64,000 bases of DNA from Allobosea thiooxidans (GTDB lineage: Bacteria; Pseudomonadota; Alphaproteobacteria; Rhizobiales; Beijerinckiaceae). Below the pieces are notes generated by a model. It was given only the letters and a program-made list of their open reading frames with translations, had not been told where the DNA came from and ran no database searches. Positions 19,303-27,691 of this stretch are shown here, one piece after another. Within the stretch, counting starts at the first letter, position 1; the number at the start of each line of letters is the position of its first letter. Where the stretch lies: assembly GCF_900168195.1 (NCBI RefSeq), contig NZ_FUYX01000004.1:310001-374000 (forward strand). The letters run 5' to 3'. The position numbers were made by a program, and so were the translations under genes.

Positions 19303-20592
19303 TCAACTGCTGATGCGTTCCACCACCGCGCCGCAGCGGGTCAGCTTGGATTCCAGCGCCTCGAAGCCGCGGTCGAGGTGGTAGACGCGGTTGATGGTGG
19401 TGTCGCCCTCGGCAGCAAGCCCACCGATGACCAGCGAGACCGAAGCGCGCAGATCGGTCGCCATCACCGGCGCGCCGGTGAGCTTGGCGACACCCTCGAC
19501 ATGGGCGACATCGCCGTCGAGCCGGATCTTCGCGCCGAGGCGGGCGAGTTCCTGCACATGCATGAAGCGGTTCTCGAAGATCGTCTCGCGGATGCGCGAG
19601 GTGCCCCTGGCCTTGGTCATCAGCGCCATGAACTGCGCCTGCAGGTCGGTCGGGAAGCCGGGGAAGGGATCGGTGTCGATATCGACCGCGTCGATGCCGT
19701 GGCCGTTGCGGCGGACGCGGATGCCCTCATTGGTCTCGTTGATCTCGACGCCGGCCCTGGTCAGGACGTCGAGAGCGGATTGCAGCAGATCGGCGCGCGC
19801 GCCTTCGAGCATGACGTCGCCACCGGTCATGGCCACGGCCATGGCGTAGGTCCCGGTCTCGATCCGGTCCGGCAGGACGGCATGATGCGCACCGCCGAGG
19901 CGAGACACGCCGGTCACCACGATGCGGGAGGTGCCGGCACCTTCGATCTTGGCGCCCATCTTCACGAGGCAGGCGGCGAGATCGGTGACCTCGGGCTCGC
20001 GCGCGGCGTTCTCGATGACGGTGGTGCCCTGCGCGAGGACGGCGGCCATCAGCGCGGTATGCGTGCCGCCGACCGTGACCTTCGGGAAGACGATCTCGCC
20101 GCCCTTGAGCCCCTTGGGCGCACGCGCCAGCGCGTAGCCGTTCTCGATCACGATCTCGGCGCCGAGCTTCTCGAGCGCCATCAGCAGAAGATCGACCGGG
20201 CGCGTGCCGATGGCGCAGCCGCCGGGCAGCGAGACCTTGGCCTCGCCCATGCGGGCCAGGATCGGCGCGATCACCCAGAAGCTCGCCCGCATGGTCGAGA
20301 CCAGCTCATAGGGCGCGCAGGTGTCGACGATCTGGCGTGCGGTCAGCGAGATGTTCTGGCCGGTCTCGGCCGACTGGCCGATGCGCTTGCCGGCGACGGT
20401 GCGGTCGACGCCGTGGTTCGACAGGATGCGCGAGAGCGCGGTCACGTCCGACAGGCGCGGCACATTGGTCAGCGTCAGCGTCTCGTCCGTCAGCAGGCTC
20501 GCGATCATCAGCGGCAAGGCGGCGTTCTTCGCCCCGGAGATCGGAATCGCGCCGTTGAGGCGCTGGCCGCCGGTGATGCGGATCTTGTCCAT
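19303..20592 (-). CDS. murA: UDP-N-acetylglucosamine 1-carboxyvinyltransferase
   Basis: 429 residues. Catalyses the first committed step of peptidoglycan synthesis, enolpyruvyl transfer from PEP to UDP-GlcNAc. N-terminal [20 protein letters not shown] with the substrate-binding [10 protein letters not shown]. The fosfomycin-target loop reads [14 protein letters not shown] with the active-site Cys retained. [16 protein letters not shown] carries the catalytic Asp. The last motif is [11 protein letters not shown]. First gene of the murA-DUF2948-hisD-UPF0262-phosphatase run, preceded by a 53-residue basic protein gene. Confidence 0.97.
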   Translation of the reverse strand: MDKIRITGGQRLNGAIPISGAKNAALPLMIASLLTDETLTLTNVPRLSDVTALSRILSNHGVDRTVAGKRIGQSAETGQNISLTARQIVDTCAPYELVSTMRASFWVIAPILARMGEAKVSLPGGCAIGTRPVDLLLMALEKLGAEIVIENGYALARAPKGLKGGEIVFPKVTVGGTHTALMAAVLAQGTTVIENAAREPEVTDLAACLVKMGAKIEGAGTSRIVVTGVSRLGGAHHAVLPDRIETGTYAMAVAMTGGDVMLEGARADLLQSALDVLTRAGVEINETNEGIRVRRNGHGIDAVDIDTDPFPGFPTDLQAQFMALMTKARGTSRIRETIFENRFMHVQELARLGAKIRLDGDVAHVEGVAKLTGAPVMATDLRASVSLVIGGLAAEGDTTINRVYHLDRGFEALESKLTRCGAVVERISS

Positions 20593-20649
20593 CGTCAGGT
20601 CCTGCTCGGCCGGCCCGGAAGACCCGGCGGCCCGTCGAATTAAGGGAAG

Positions 20650-20811
20650 TCAGGACCGGGAAGTTTCGGCCTGAACGGGGGGCACCGGCTCCTGCGCTGC
20701 CGCCTCTTCCGAGCGGCGAGCGCGGGCCTGGGCCTTGCGGCGCTTCAGGTTCTCGCGGAGCGCGGCGGCAAGGCGCGCCTGCTTCTCGTCCTCGGCTGTC
20801 TGGCGGGTCAC
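20650..20811 (-). CDS. Small, highly charged conserved protein upstream of murA
   Basis: 53 residues from a GTG at 20811. A helical, Arg/Lys/Ala-rich body contains LAAALRENLKRRKAQARARR, followed by a Pro/Glu tail. Similar short RENLKRRKAQ proteins recur beside murA in Hyphomicrobiales; function unknown. The frame is open much further upstream, but only this part has the family pattern. It lies 57 bp before murA and may share its transcript. Confidence 0.6.
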   Translation of the reverse strand: MTRQTAEDEKQARLAAALRENLKRRKAQARARRSEEAAAQEPVPPVQAETSRS

Positions 20812-21260
20812 GGCATCAGCTCGGCGTGGGTGTCTGCGACCTAGGTGTTTGAACGCGGGAACGCGGCGAATTCGCGGCGCTATGGTTAGACCCACATCCG
20901 TTTCCGGACAAGCGCCGCCGACCGACGGCACTGTCCCGGGATGCACCGGACCGGCTGTGCCAATACGGGGCACCCGACCGGCCGGATTTCCGCCCCTCCA
21001 TCTTCGCAGCGCTTCAAAGCCCCCGCAGCGCCACTTTGTGTCCTGCGACGCGCCGCCATCGAAATTTTGTGTCCCGATCCCCGTCCGCACCAGCAGGCCT
21101 GGCACTTGCCTGAGAGCGGCCCGGAGCCGGCGCAAAGGCCTGGAGCTGACGTACGGTTATCCGAGAAAGATTAATCCTATTAACCATTTCCGGTTGAACG
21201 TGTTTACACTTTGTTAAGCTCGTTTAGGCTGCCGGCATCAGGGAGTTCCGGGGTAGCGTC
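20812..21260. other. 449-bp intergenic region between murA block and rpfF-like gene
   Basis: A divergent intergenic region. The left two thirds are GC-rich with no convincing gene; open frames there lack family resemblance. The right end (about 21165-21220) is markedly AT-rich with several TTAA/TTAACC tracts (TTAATCCTATTAACC and a TTTA-N7-TTAA box), the likely promoter zone of the rpfF-like gene. No hairpin terminator or RNA gene was recognised. Confidence 0.6.
21203..21217 (+). promoter_or_regulatory. CtrA-like box upstream of rpfF-like gene
   Basis: TTTA-CACTTTG-TTAA, seven of eight positions of the CtrA consensus, 43 bp before the ATG, inside an AT-rich promoter stretch. Motif match only. 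Confidence 0.35.
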
Positions 21261-22202
21261 ATGTTGCAGTCCTTGAAGATCGGAGCCGAAACCGTCGCGC
21301 CTGCCCTGCTCGAGAGCTGCGAGGTCATCGATGCGATCCGCTACAAGGCCGGCTTCCTGCCGGAGGTGGAGATCGCCTACGAACCGGAGATCAAGACGCT
21401 CTGGGTCACGATCCGGCCCGAGCTGAAGCCGGTCTTCACGCTGCAGCTGCTCGACAGCCTGGTGAAGATCCAGAGCGCGATCGTCGCGCTATGGGGCGCT
21501 CCCGATCAGTATCACCGCGCCCCGGTTCGGTTCCTCGCCTTCCGCGGAACCGGCCCGTTCTTCACGCTGGGCGGCGACCTCGACTTCTATCTGGACTGCC
21601 TGGCGAAGAACGACCGCGCGTCGCTGACCGAATATGCCCGCCTCTCGGCGGAAGGCGCGATCTGGAACTCGGGCGGCCTCAACGGCCTGGTGATCACCCT
21701 CTCGACCATCCACGCCAAGGCGATCGGCGGCGGCATCGACGCGCCGCGCTCCTGCAATGTGATGATCGCCGAGGAGCAGGCCTCGTTCGTCTACCCGGAG
21801 ATCAAGTTCAACCACTTCCCGATCACGGCCGTCGCCATCCTGTCGCGGCGGATGGGGCAGCGGGCAGCCGAGCAGATGCTGCTCTCGGGCGAGGAGATGA
21901 GCGCCGCGGAATTCATGGCCGCGGGCGGCCTGGAAGCGGTCGTTCCGGCGGGGACCGGCGAATCCTGGATCCGCAAATATTGCAGCGATGCGCTGCCGAT
22001 CCACGCCGCCAAGACGGCCCTCTTCACCGCCTTCAACCGGCGCTCCGGCGACCTGCGCGAGGAGCTGACCCATCTCGGGCAGATCTGGACGGATTGCATG
22101 CTGCGGCTCAGCCCCAGCGCGATCTCGAAGCTGCAGCGTATCGCCCAGACCCAGGACCGCATGCTGGCGCGCGTCTACCAGCGACACCTGACGACGGTAT
22201 AA
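21261..22202 (+). CDS. RpfF-type crotonase (putative DSF-family fatty-acid signal synthase)
   Basis: 313 residues. RpfF enzymes make cis-2-unsaturated fatty acid signals (DSF, BDSF) from acyl-ACP using dehydratase and thioesterase activity. The RpfF-specific N-terminal strand TLWVTIRPELKPVFTLQLL is present, then FTLGGDLDFYLDCL, the oxyanion region AIGGGIDAPRSCNVMIAEE and YPEIKFNHFP, plus the C-terminal helical part GQIWTDCMLRLSPSAISKLQR, all aligning in order with Xanthomonas and Burkholderia RpfF. The two catalytic glutamates of RpfF (E141, E161) correspond to D160 and E180 here, with identical 20-residue spacing, so the first is a conservative Glu-to-Asp change. A GGDEF-EAL protein follows 129 bp downstream. 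An atypical crotonase with another acyl-thioester substrate is the alternative. Confidence 0.78.
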   Translation: MLQSLKIGAETVAPALLESCEVIDAIRYKAGFLPEVEIAYEPEIKTLWVTIRPELKPVFTLQLLDSLVKIQSAIVALWGAPDQYHRAPVRFLAFRGTGPFFTLGGDLDFYLDCLAKNDRASLTEYARLSAEGAIWNSGGLNGLVITLSTIHAKAIGGGIDAPRSCNVMIAEEQASFVYPEIKFNHFPITAVAILSRRMGQRAAEQMLLSGEEMSAAEFMAAGGLEAVVPAGTGESWIRKYCSDALPIHAAKTALFTAFNRRSGDLREELTHLGQIWTDCMLRLSPSAISKLQRIAQTQDRMLARVYQRHLTTV

Positions 22203-22331
22203 TCGACGTCAGTAGTCTTTCGTCGCGATCGATTCACACGAAGCATTTACCTCTGCTGCCATAGAAACCTTTGCTGTCGTGTGGTTTGGACCGCGCGGGC
22301 AGGGCCGCGCATGCGGCGAAGGCAGGAGTAG

Positions 22332-24659
22332 ATGGCGGGCGCGCTGAAGCGATCCATGGCCGGCGGGCGCGAGCAGGACGACTCCGTCGACCTGACCGGC
22401 TACTCGCTGCTGGTCAGCTCGCTGTTCTCATCCCCGGCGTCGATCATCCCCGGCGGCATCGCCGGGATCCTCACGCCGTTCCTGTGCTGGCTCTCGACCG
22501 GCATGGACATCTTCATGAGCCTCACCATCCTGGTGACGCTCATCGTCATCCTGCGGCTGATGACCGTCGTCGCCTATCGGCGGCGCAACCATGCCAATGA
22601 CAGCTATGCGCAGACCCGGCGCTGGGACCGCGATTATTTCCTCGGCGCCACCGTCTTCAGCGCGGTGCTCGGCTACAGCTGCTATGTCGCGTTGGTCCAG
22701 ACCGACGACCCGGCCGCGCACATCACCTCCGTGTCCTCGACCATCGCGCTGGCCTCGGGCTATGTCGCCCGCAATGCCGGACGTCCGAAATTCGTCGCCG
22801 TCCAGCTGCTGACCTTCTGCATTCCGATGGCGATCGGCCTGATCGCGGCCCATAACCCCTATTATCGCTATATCGGCTACTTCGCCTTCCTCTATGTGGC
22901 GGCCAACATCGCGATCACGAACTCGCTGCACCGGAACCTGCTGGCGCTGAGCGACGCGACCAAGCAGTCGAAGGCGCTCGCCTCCGCCCTGCACTCGCAG
23001 AACCTCACGCTCGACGCCGCGCTCAATACGATGATCGACGGCCTCGCGATGTTCGACCGCAGCCTCAAGCTCGCGGTCAGCAACGCGCCTCACAGCACCC
23101 TGTACGGCCTGCCCGAGACGCTGGCCCTGCCGGGAACGCCGCTGACGGCGATCGCGCGCTTCCTGGTCGAGCGGCAGGTGATCAGCCAGGACCAGCTGCG
23201 CGCCATACGCACAGCGCTGACCACGGTGCAGAGCACCCAGCAGGCCACGAGCCACGAGGTCGTCACCCGCAGCGGTCTGGTGCTGGTCGTGACCTTCGCG
23301 CCCGCCGCCGAAGGCGGCATCCTGATGCTCACCGAGGATGCGACCGAGCGGAAGGCGACCGAGGCGCGCATAGAGCAGATGGCGCGCTTCGACGAGCTGA
23401 CCGGCCTGGCCAATCGTTTCGAGTACAACACGCAGATCGCCGACGCCTTCGCACGGCTCGAGCGCACGGGCGAGGCCTTCGCACTGCTCTATGTCGATCT
23501 CGACGGCTTCAAGCAGGTCAATGACAGCCTCGGCCACGACATCGGCGACCATGTGCTGATGGAGACCGCCAGCCGCCTGCGCGGCGCGATCCGCAGCAAC
23601 GACATGCTGGCCCGGTTCGGCGGCGACGAGTTCCTGCTGATCCTGCCCTCGGCCGACCATACCGTAGTGACCGCGATCGCCCAGCGCATGATCAATGCGA
23701 TGACCCGCGCCTTCGATGTCGAGGGCAAGACGGTCTATGTGACGGCGAGCGTCGGCATCGCCATGGCGCCGCATGACGGCGGCACCCCCGCCGACCTGCT
23801 GCGTCACGCCGACACGGCGCTCTACAAGGCCAAGTCGGCCGGGCGGAACACGCTGATGTTCTTCAACCCCGCCATGGCCGAGGAGATGCTGGAACGGCAC
23901 GAAATCGAGATCGACCTGCGCAAGGCCTGCACGGACGGCACGCTCGAGCTCTACTACCAGCCGATCATCGACCTGAAGACGCAGGAAGTCGTCTCGCGCG
24001 AGGCGCTGATGCGCTGGCGCCACCCGACCCGCGGCCTGGTTCCGCCCAACGTCTTCATCCCGATCGCCGAGCAGTCCGGCCTGATCGCGGCGATGGGCGA
24101 CTGGGCGATCCGCCAGGCCTGCAAGGACGCGGCGAGCTGGGAGCCCGGCATCAGCGTCTCGGTGAACGTCTCGCCGCTGCAGTTCCGCGAGCCGCGGCGG
24201 ATCGTCAACACCGTGAAGGAGGCGCTCATCACCTCCCATCTCGAATCCCGGCGGCTGATGCTCGAGGTCACGGAATCGCTGCTGATCGAGGACAGCAAGC
24301 TGGCGCTTTCGGTGCTCGACGAATTGCGGGCCCTGGGCGTGACCTTCGCGCTCGACGATTTCGGCACCGGCTATTCCTCGCTCGCCTATCTCTCGACCTA
24401 CCCCTTCGCACAGGTGAAGATCGACCAGAGCTTCTCGCGCGAGGTCCACACCAACGAGGCGTCGAAGGCCGTCATCGAGGCCGTTTGCCAGCTCGCCCGC
24501 CGGCTGCAGATGAACGTCGTCGTCGAAGGTATCGAGACCGAGCAGCAGCGCATCGCCGTCCAGTTGCTCGGCGCCCATCGCGCCCAGGGCTTCCTGTTCG
24601 GCCGGCCCACGCCGCTGGTGACGATCAAGGGCCCCAACGGCAAGCGCAGCGTCGCCTGA
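22332..24659 (+). CDS. Membrane PAS-GGDEF-EAL protein (c-di-GMP synthase/phosphodiesterase)
   Basis: 775 residues. Residues about 25-205 hold about five membrane helices (for example IFMSLTILVTLIVILRLMTV), followed by a short coiled linker and a PAS-like domain (about 225-340, DAALNTMIDGLAMFDRSLKL). The GGDEF domain (about 345-510) has intact GGDEF at 430-434 and an I-site RSND at 421-424. The EAL domain (about 520-765) retains EAL at 557-559, DDFGTGYSSLAYL, VVVEGIET and QGFLFGRP, so both activities look possible. Good Shine-Dalgarno AGGAG before the ATG. Adjacent to the rpfF-like gene, mirroring the RpfF/RpfR pair, but with a membrane sensor in place of RpfR's cytosolic N-terminal FI domain. 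Confidence 0.92.
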   Translation: MAGALKRSMAGGREQDDSVDLTGYSLLVSSLFSSPASIIPGGIAGILTPFLCWLSTGMDIFMSLTILVTLIVILRLMTVVAYRRRNHANDSYAQTRRWDRDYFLGATVFSAVLGYSCYVALVQTDDPAAHITSVSSTIALASGYVARNAGRPKFVAVQLLTFCIPMAIGLIAAHNPYYRYIGYFAFLYVAANIAITNSLHRNLLALSDATKQSKALASALHSQNLTLDAALNTMIDGLAMFDRSLKLAVSNAPHSTLYGLPETLALPGTPLTAIARFLVERQVISQDQLRAIRTALTTVQSTQQATSHEVVTRSGLVLVVTFAPAAEGGILMLTEDATERKATEARIEQMARFDELTGLANRFEYNTQIADAFARLERTGEAFALLYVDLDGFKQVNDSLGHDIGDHVLMETASRLRGAIRSNDMLARFGGDEFLLILPSADHTVVTAIAQRMINAMTRAFDVEGKTVYVTASVGIAMAPHDGGTPADLLRHADTALYKAKSAGRNTLMFFNPAMAEEMLERHEIEIDLRKACTDGTLELYYQPIIDLKTQEVVSREALMRWRHPTRGLVPPNVFIPIAEQSGLIAAMGDWAIRQACKDAASWEPGISVSVNVSPLQFREPRRIVNTVKEALITSHLESRRLMLEVTESLLIEDSKLALSVLDELRALGVTFALDDFGTGYSSLAYLSTYPFAQVKIDQSFSREVHTNEASKAVIEAVCQLARRLQMNVVVEGIETEQQRIAVQLLGAHRAQGFLFGRPTPLVTIKGPNGKRSVA

Positions 24660-24762
24660 CGCGCGACATAGTGCCTCCGGCGGACTTAAGCGCCGTTCGG
24701 CCTTGATTCCGCCCGCCGGCCGACGCATCAGCGAAGGGAACGAGAGCGAAGCGGGACATCCG

Positions 24763-26214
24763 GTGAGCGACGGCACGGCCAAGGCGGCGAAACCCGCCGC
24801 GTTGACACCCGACATCTGTGTCGTCGGCGCAGGCGCCGGCGGCATCGCGCTGGCGACGGCGGCGGCGGCCTTCGGCGTATCGGTCGTTCTCGTCGAGAAG
24901 GACCGGCTGGGCGGTGGCTCCGGCCCATTGGCGACGCGGGCCCTGGTCGAGGCGGCAGCCGCGGCGCAGGCGATGCGGGCCTCGGGCCGGCTCGGCCTCA
25001 CAGCCGAGGCGCCGCAGACGAGCCCGGCCCAGCTCCGCGACCATATCCAGCGCACTCTGACGGCGGACACGGCCAATCACAGCGAGGAGCGCCTCGCCGC
25101 CCTCGGGATCAGAATCATCCGCGGCGAGGCGCGCTTCGCCAGCCGCAGCACCATCATGGTCGAAAACCAGCCCATCAAGGCGCGGCGCTTCGTCATCGCC
25201 ACCGGCGCGCGCCCTCGGCCGCCCGCGCTGCCGGGACTCGCAACCGTCCCCTGCCTCGACGTGGACGCGCTGTCCGACCTGACGCGCCTGCCGGAGCGGC
25301 CGGTCGTTCTCGGCGGCAACGCGACCGCCGTCGCATTGGCGCAGGCGCTGCACCGCCTCGGCGGCAGGGCCACCCTGGTCGCCCCGGAGAAGCTGCTGCC
25401 GGAGCATGACGACGAGGCTGCGACACTGGTTCGACGCCGCCTGCTGCGCGAGGGACTCGCCCTTCACGAAGGCAGCGAGCCGATCCGAGCGGAACGCAGC
25501 CGCGCGGGCCTGCGCCTGGTTATCTCCGGACCGTCGGGCGAGGTCGTCATCGACGGCACGCATCTGCTGGTCAGCGATGTGCCGCAGCCGGAGATCGCCG
25601 CGCTCGACCTCGAGCTCGCCGGGATCCGCCACGACGCCACCGGCATCACCGTCGACAAGGGTCTGCGCACCGCCAACCGACATGTCTACGCTTTCGGAGC
25701 CTGCGCGGGCGGCGCTGCGAAAGCGGGCGCCGACCAGGCGGGAGACGACCATGCCGGCCTGGTCCTGCGCAGCATCCTGTTCCGCCTGCCGGTTCGGATC
25801 GAGCCGACGCAGGTTCCGCGCGTCGCCTGGTGCCGGCCCGAGATCGCCGCGATCGGCCTGGCGGAGGACGCGGCGCGGGCCAAGGCCGGCGCGCTCCAGG
25901 TGCTGCGCTGGCCCTTCGCGGAAGCGGCCGGCGCCCGCGCCGCCGGCGAGGCGGAGGGCTTCGTCAAGCTCTTCGCCGACCGCAAGGGCCGCATCCTCGG
26001 CGTCACCATCGTCGCAGACGGCGCCGGCGAGCTGATCGCCCCCTGGTGCGTGGCGGCCAAGGCCGGAATGACCCTTGCCGAGATGGCCGACGTCGTCATG
26101 CCCGCGCTCTCCCGCGCGGACGCCTCGCGCCGCGCGGCACTTTCCACCCATATGGCCTCGACCACCGACCCGCGCCTGCGCCGGCTGATCGGCTTTCTGC
26201 GCCGCTTCGGCTAA
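24763..26214 (+). CDS. FAD/NAD(P)-binding oxidoreductase of the disulfide-reductase fold lacking redox cysteines
   Basis: About 483 residues from a GTG at 24763. Overall layout of dihydrolipoamide dehydrogenase-like enzymes: FAD-binding VVGAGAGGIALATAAA, an ATG motif RRFVIATGARPRPPALPG, an NAD(P)-binding second Rossmann domain (PVVLGGNATAVALAQAL), HVYAFGACAGG near the second FAD motif, and a C-terminal dimerisation domain. Where active members have GGTCLNxGCIPSK it reads RLGGGSGPLATRALV, so both redox cysteines are absent. The C-terminal catalytic His-Glu pair is also missing (MPALSRADASR). It therefore cannot be a thiol-disulfide reductase. It may be a diaphorase-like or regulatory flavoprotein. 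The kinase gene starts 11 bp downstream. Confidence 0.82.
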   Translation: MSDGTAKAAKPAALTPDICVVGAGAGGIALATAAAAFGVSVVLVEKDRLGGGSGPLATRALVEAAAAAQAMRASGRLGLTAEAPQTSPAQLRDHIQRTLTADTANHSEERLAALGIRIIRGEARFASRSTIMVENQPIKARRFVIATGARPRPPALPGLATVPCLDVDALSDLTRLPERPVVLGGNATAVALAQALHRLGGRATLVAPEKLLPEHDDEAATLVRRRLLREGLALHEGSEPIRAERSRAGLRLVISGPSGEVVIDGTHLLVSDVPQPEIAALDLELAGIRHDATGITVDKGLRTANRHVYAFGACAGGAAKAGADQAGDDHAGLVLRSILFRLPVRIEPTQVPRVAWCRPEIAAIGLAEDAARAKAGALQVLRWPFAEAAGARAAGEAEGFVKLFADRKGRILGVTIVADGAGELIAPWCVAAKAGMTLAEMADVVMPALSRADASRRAALSTHMASTTDPRLRRLIGFLRRFG

Positions 26215-26225
26215 GATTGGTGTCG

Positions 26226-27683
26226 ATGCATCAGCCCGGCCTGCCCAGGAACAACCTGTCGATCAGTCAGCCGCGTGGCCTGACCCGCCTCGGCCTGTCG
26301 GCCAAGCTGCTGCTCGTCACCGTGCTGTTCGTCATGGCGGCGGAGGTGCTGATCTACCTGCCGTCCATCGCGAATTTCCGGCGCAACTGGCTGCACGACC
26401 GGATCGCCGCCGCGCAGGTCGCGGCGCTGGTGCTGGAGGGCGCGCCCGAGGATGGACTGCCGGAAGGCAGCGAGAACCGGCTGCTGATGGGCGTCGGCGC
26501 CCGGGCGATCGCGGCCCGCGTCGGCGGCGCAAGGCGGCTCCTCAGCCTCGACTCGATGCCGCCGCCGGAGGTCTCCCGCTCGGTCGATCTGCGCGATCTC
26601 CACTGGGTGAACGCGATCAAGGAGGCGGTCGCCGTGCTGATCGCCCCCGCGACCATGCCGATCCGCGTCGTCGGCGAGGCGGTCGGCGGCGCCGATTTCG
26701 TCGAGATCGTGATCGACGAGGCGCCGCTGCGCCGGGCGATGCTGAAATTCTCCTGGAGCCTGCTGCTGATCTCACTGCTGATCACGGGCCTGACCGCACT
26801 CGCTGTCTATATCGCGCTCAATGCGCTGATCATCGGACCGATCCGGCATCTGGCCGCCAACGTCATGGAATTCGAGGCGGAGCCCGAGAATCCGCAGCGG
26901 ATCATCACGCCCTCGCTGCGCGCCGACGAAATCGGCGAGGCCGAGCGCGCGCTCGCCCGCATGGAGGCGACACTCGCCGAGGAACTGCGGACCAAGAAGC
27001 ACCTCGCCGAGCTCGGCCTGGCGGTCTCCAAGATCAATCACGACCTGCGCAACATGCTGGCTGCGGCGCAGCTCATGTCGGATCAACTGATCGAGACGCG
27101 CGACGCCAAGATCCGCCGCTTCGCGCCGCGGCTGATCGCGACGCTGGGGCGGGCGATCGAGTTCTGCCAGGCCACCCTCGCCTATGGCCGCGCGGCGGAG
27201 GCGACGCCGGTCATCCGCGACGTCGGGCTGCGCCAGCTCGTTGCCGAGCAGGCGGAGATGCTCGGCCTGCCCGGCGACGGGCGGCTGCGCTTCGAGAACA
27301 ATGTCCCGGCCGAGCTGGTCGCCCCCTGCGACCCAGACCAGATGGCACGGGTCCTGACCAACCTGATGCGAAACTCGGTCCAGGCGCTGACGCAGGCGGG
27401 GGCGGAGGAAGGCGACCGCCCCTTGCTGACGGTGGCCGGCGGGAACGTGAACGGCTCGGTGGCGCTGCGGGTCATCGACAACGGACCCGGCGTACCCGAG
27501 CGGGCGCGCGCCAACCTCTTCCAGGCCTTCCGGGGCTCGGTGACACCGGGCGGCACCGGCCTCGGCCTCGCCGTCGCCGCCGAGCTGGTCCGTCTCCATG
27601 GCGGAACGATCGAGCTCGAGCCCGCCACCAGCGGCGCGGTCTTCAAGGTCACGCTACCGCTGCGGCGGAGCAACGGCCACTAG
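26226..27683 (+). CDS. Sensor histidine kinase (no adjacent response regulator)
   Basis: 485 residues. Two membrane helices (about 25-45, AKLLLVTVLFVMAAEVLIYL, and about 175-200) bracket a periplasmic domain of about 130 residues, then a HAMP-like segment (IGPIRHLAANVMEFEAEPEN). The dimerisation/phosphoacceptor region has H in KINHDLRNMLAAAQL, which is an HDLRN-type H box, and the ATPase domain has NLMRNSVQAL (N), DNGPGVPE (G1) and GTGLGLAVAAELVRLHGG (G2). No response regulator is adjacent; the flavoprotein gene is 11 bp upstream and probably co-transcribed, so the flavoprotein may feed redox information to it (inference). It ends 8 bp from the convergent S24 regulator gene. Confidence 0.9.
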   Translation: MHQPGLPRNNLSISQPRGLTRLGLSAKLLLVTVLFVMAAEVLIYLPSIANFRRNWLHDRIAAAQVAALVLEGAPEDGLPEGSENRLLMGVGARAIAARVGGARRLLSLDSMPPPEVSRSVDLRDLHWVNAIKEAVAVLIAPATMPIRVVGEAVGGADFVEIVIDEAPLRRAMLKFSWSLLLISLLITGLTALAVYIALNALIIGPIRHLAANVMEFEAEPENPQRIITPSLRADEIGEAERALARMEATLAEELRTKKHLAELGLAVSKINHDLRNMLAAAQLMSDQLIETRDAKIRRFAPRLIATLGRAIEFCQATLAYGRAAEATPVIRDVGLRQLVAEQAEMLGLPGDGRLRFENNVPAELVAPCDPDQMARVLTNLMRNSVQALTQAGAEEGDRPLLTVAGGNVNGSVALRVIDNGPGVPERARANLFQAFRGSVTPGGTGLGLAVAAELVRLHGGTIELEPATSGAVFKVTLPLRRSNGH

Positions 27684-27691
27684 CGCAGCAC

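Noticed and set aside
20735..21217. 160-codon plus-strand open frame upstream of the rpfF-like gene
   Set aside because: No family resemblance, antisense to the small murA-linked protein at its start, and its end lies in the AT-rich promoter zone.
22428..25076. 882-codon open frame antisense to the GGDEF-EAL and flavoprotein genes
   Set aside because: Arg/Asp/Gly/Val-rich composition is typical of the shadow frame of high-GC genes; both sense genes have clear domains. The same applies to the antisense frames at 8926-10866, 6861-8273, 37618-39297 and 61968-63890.
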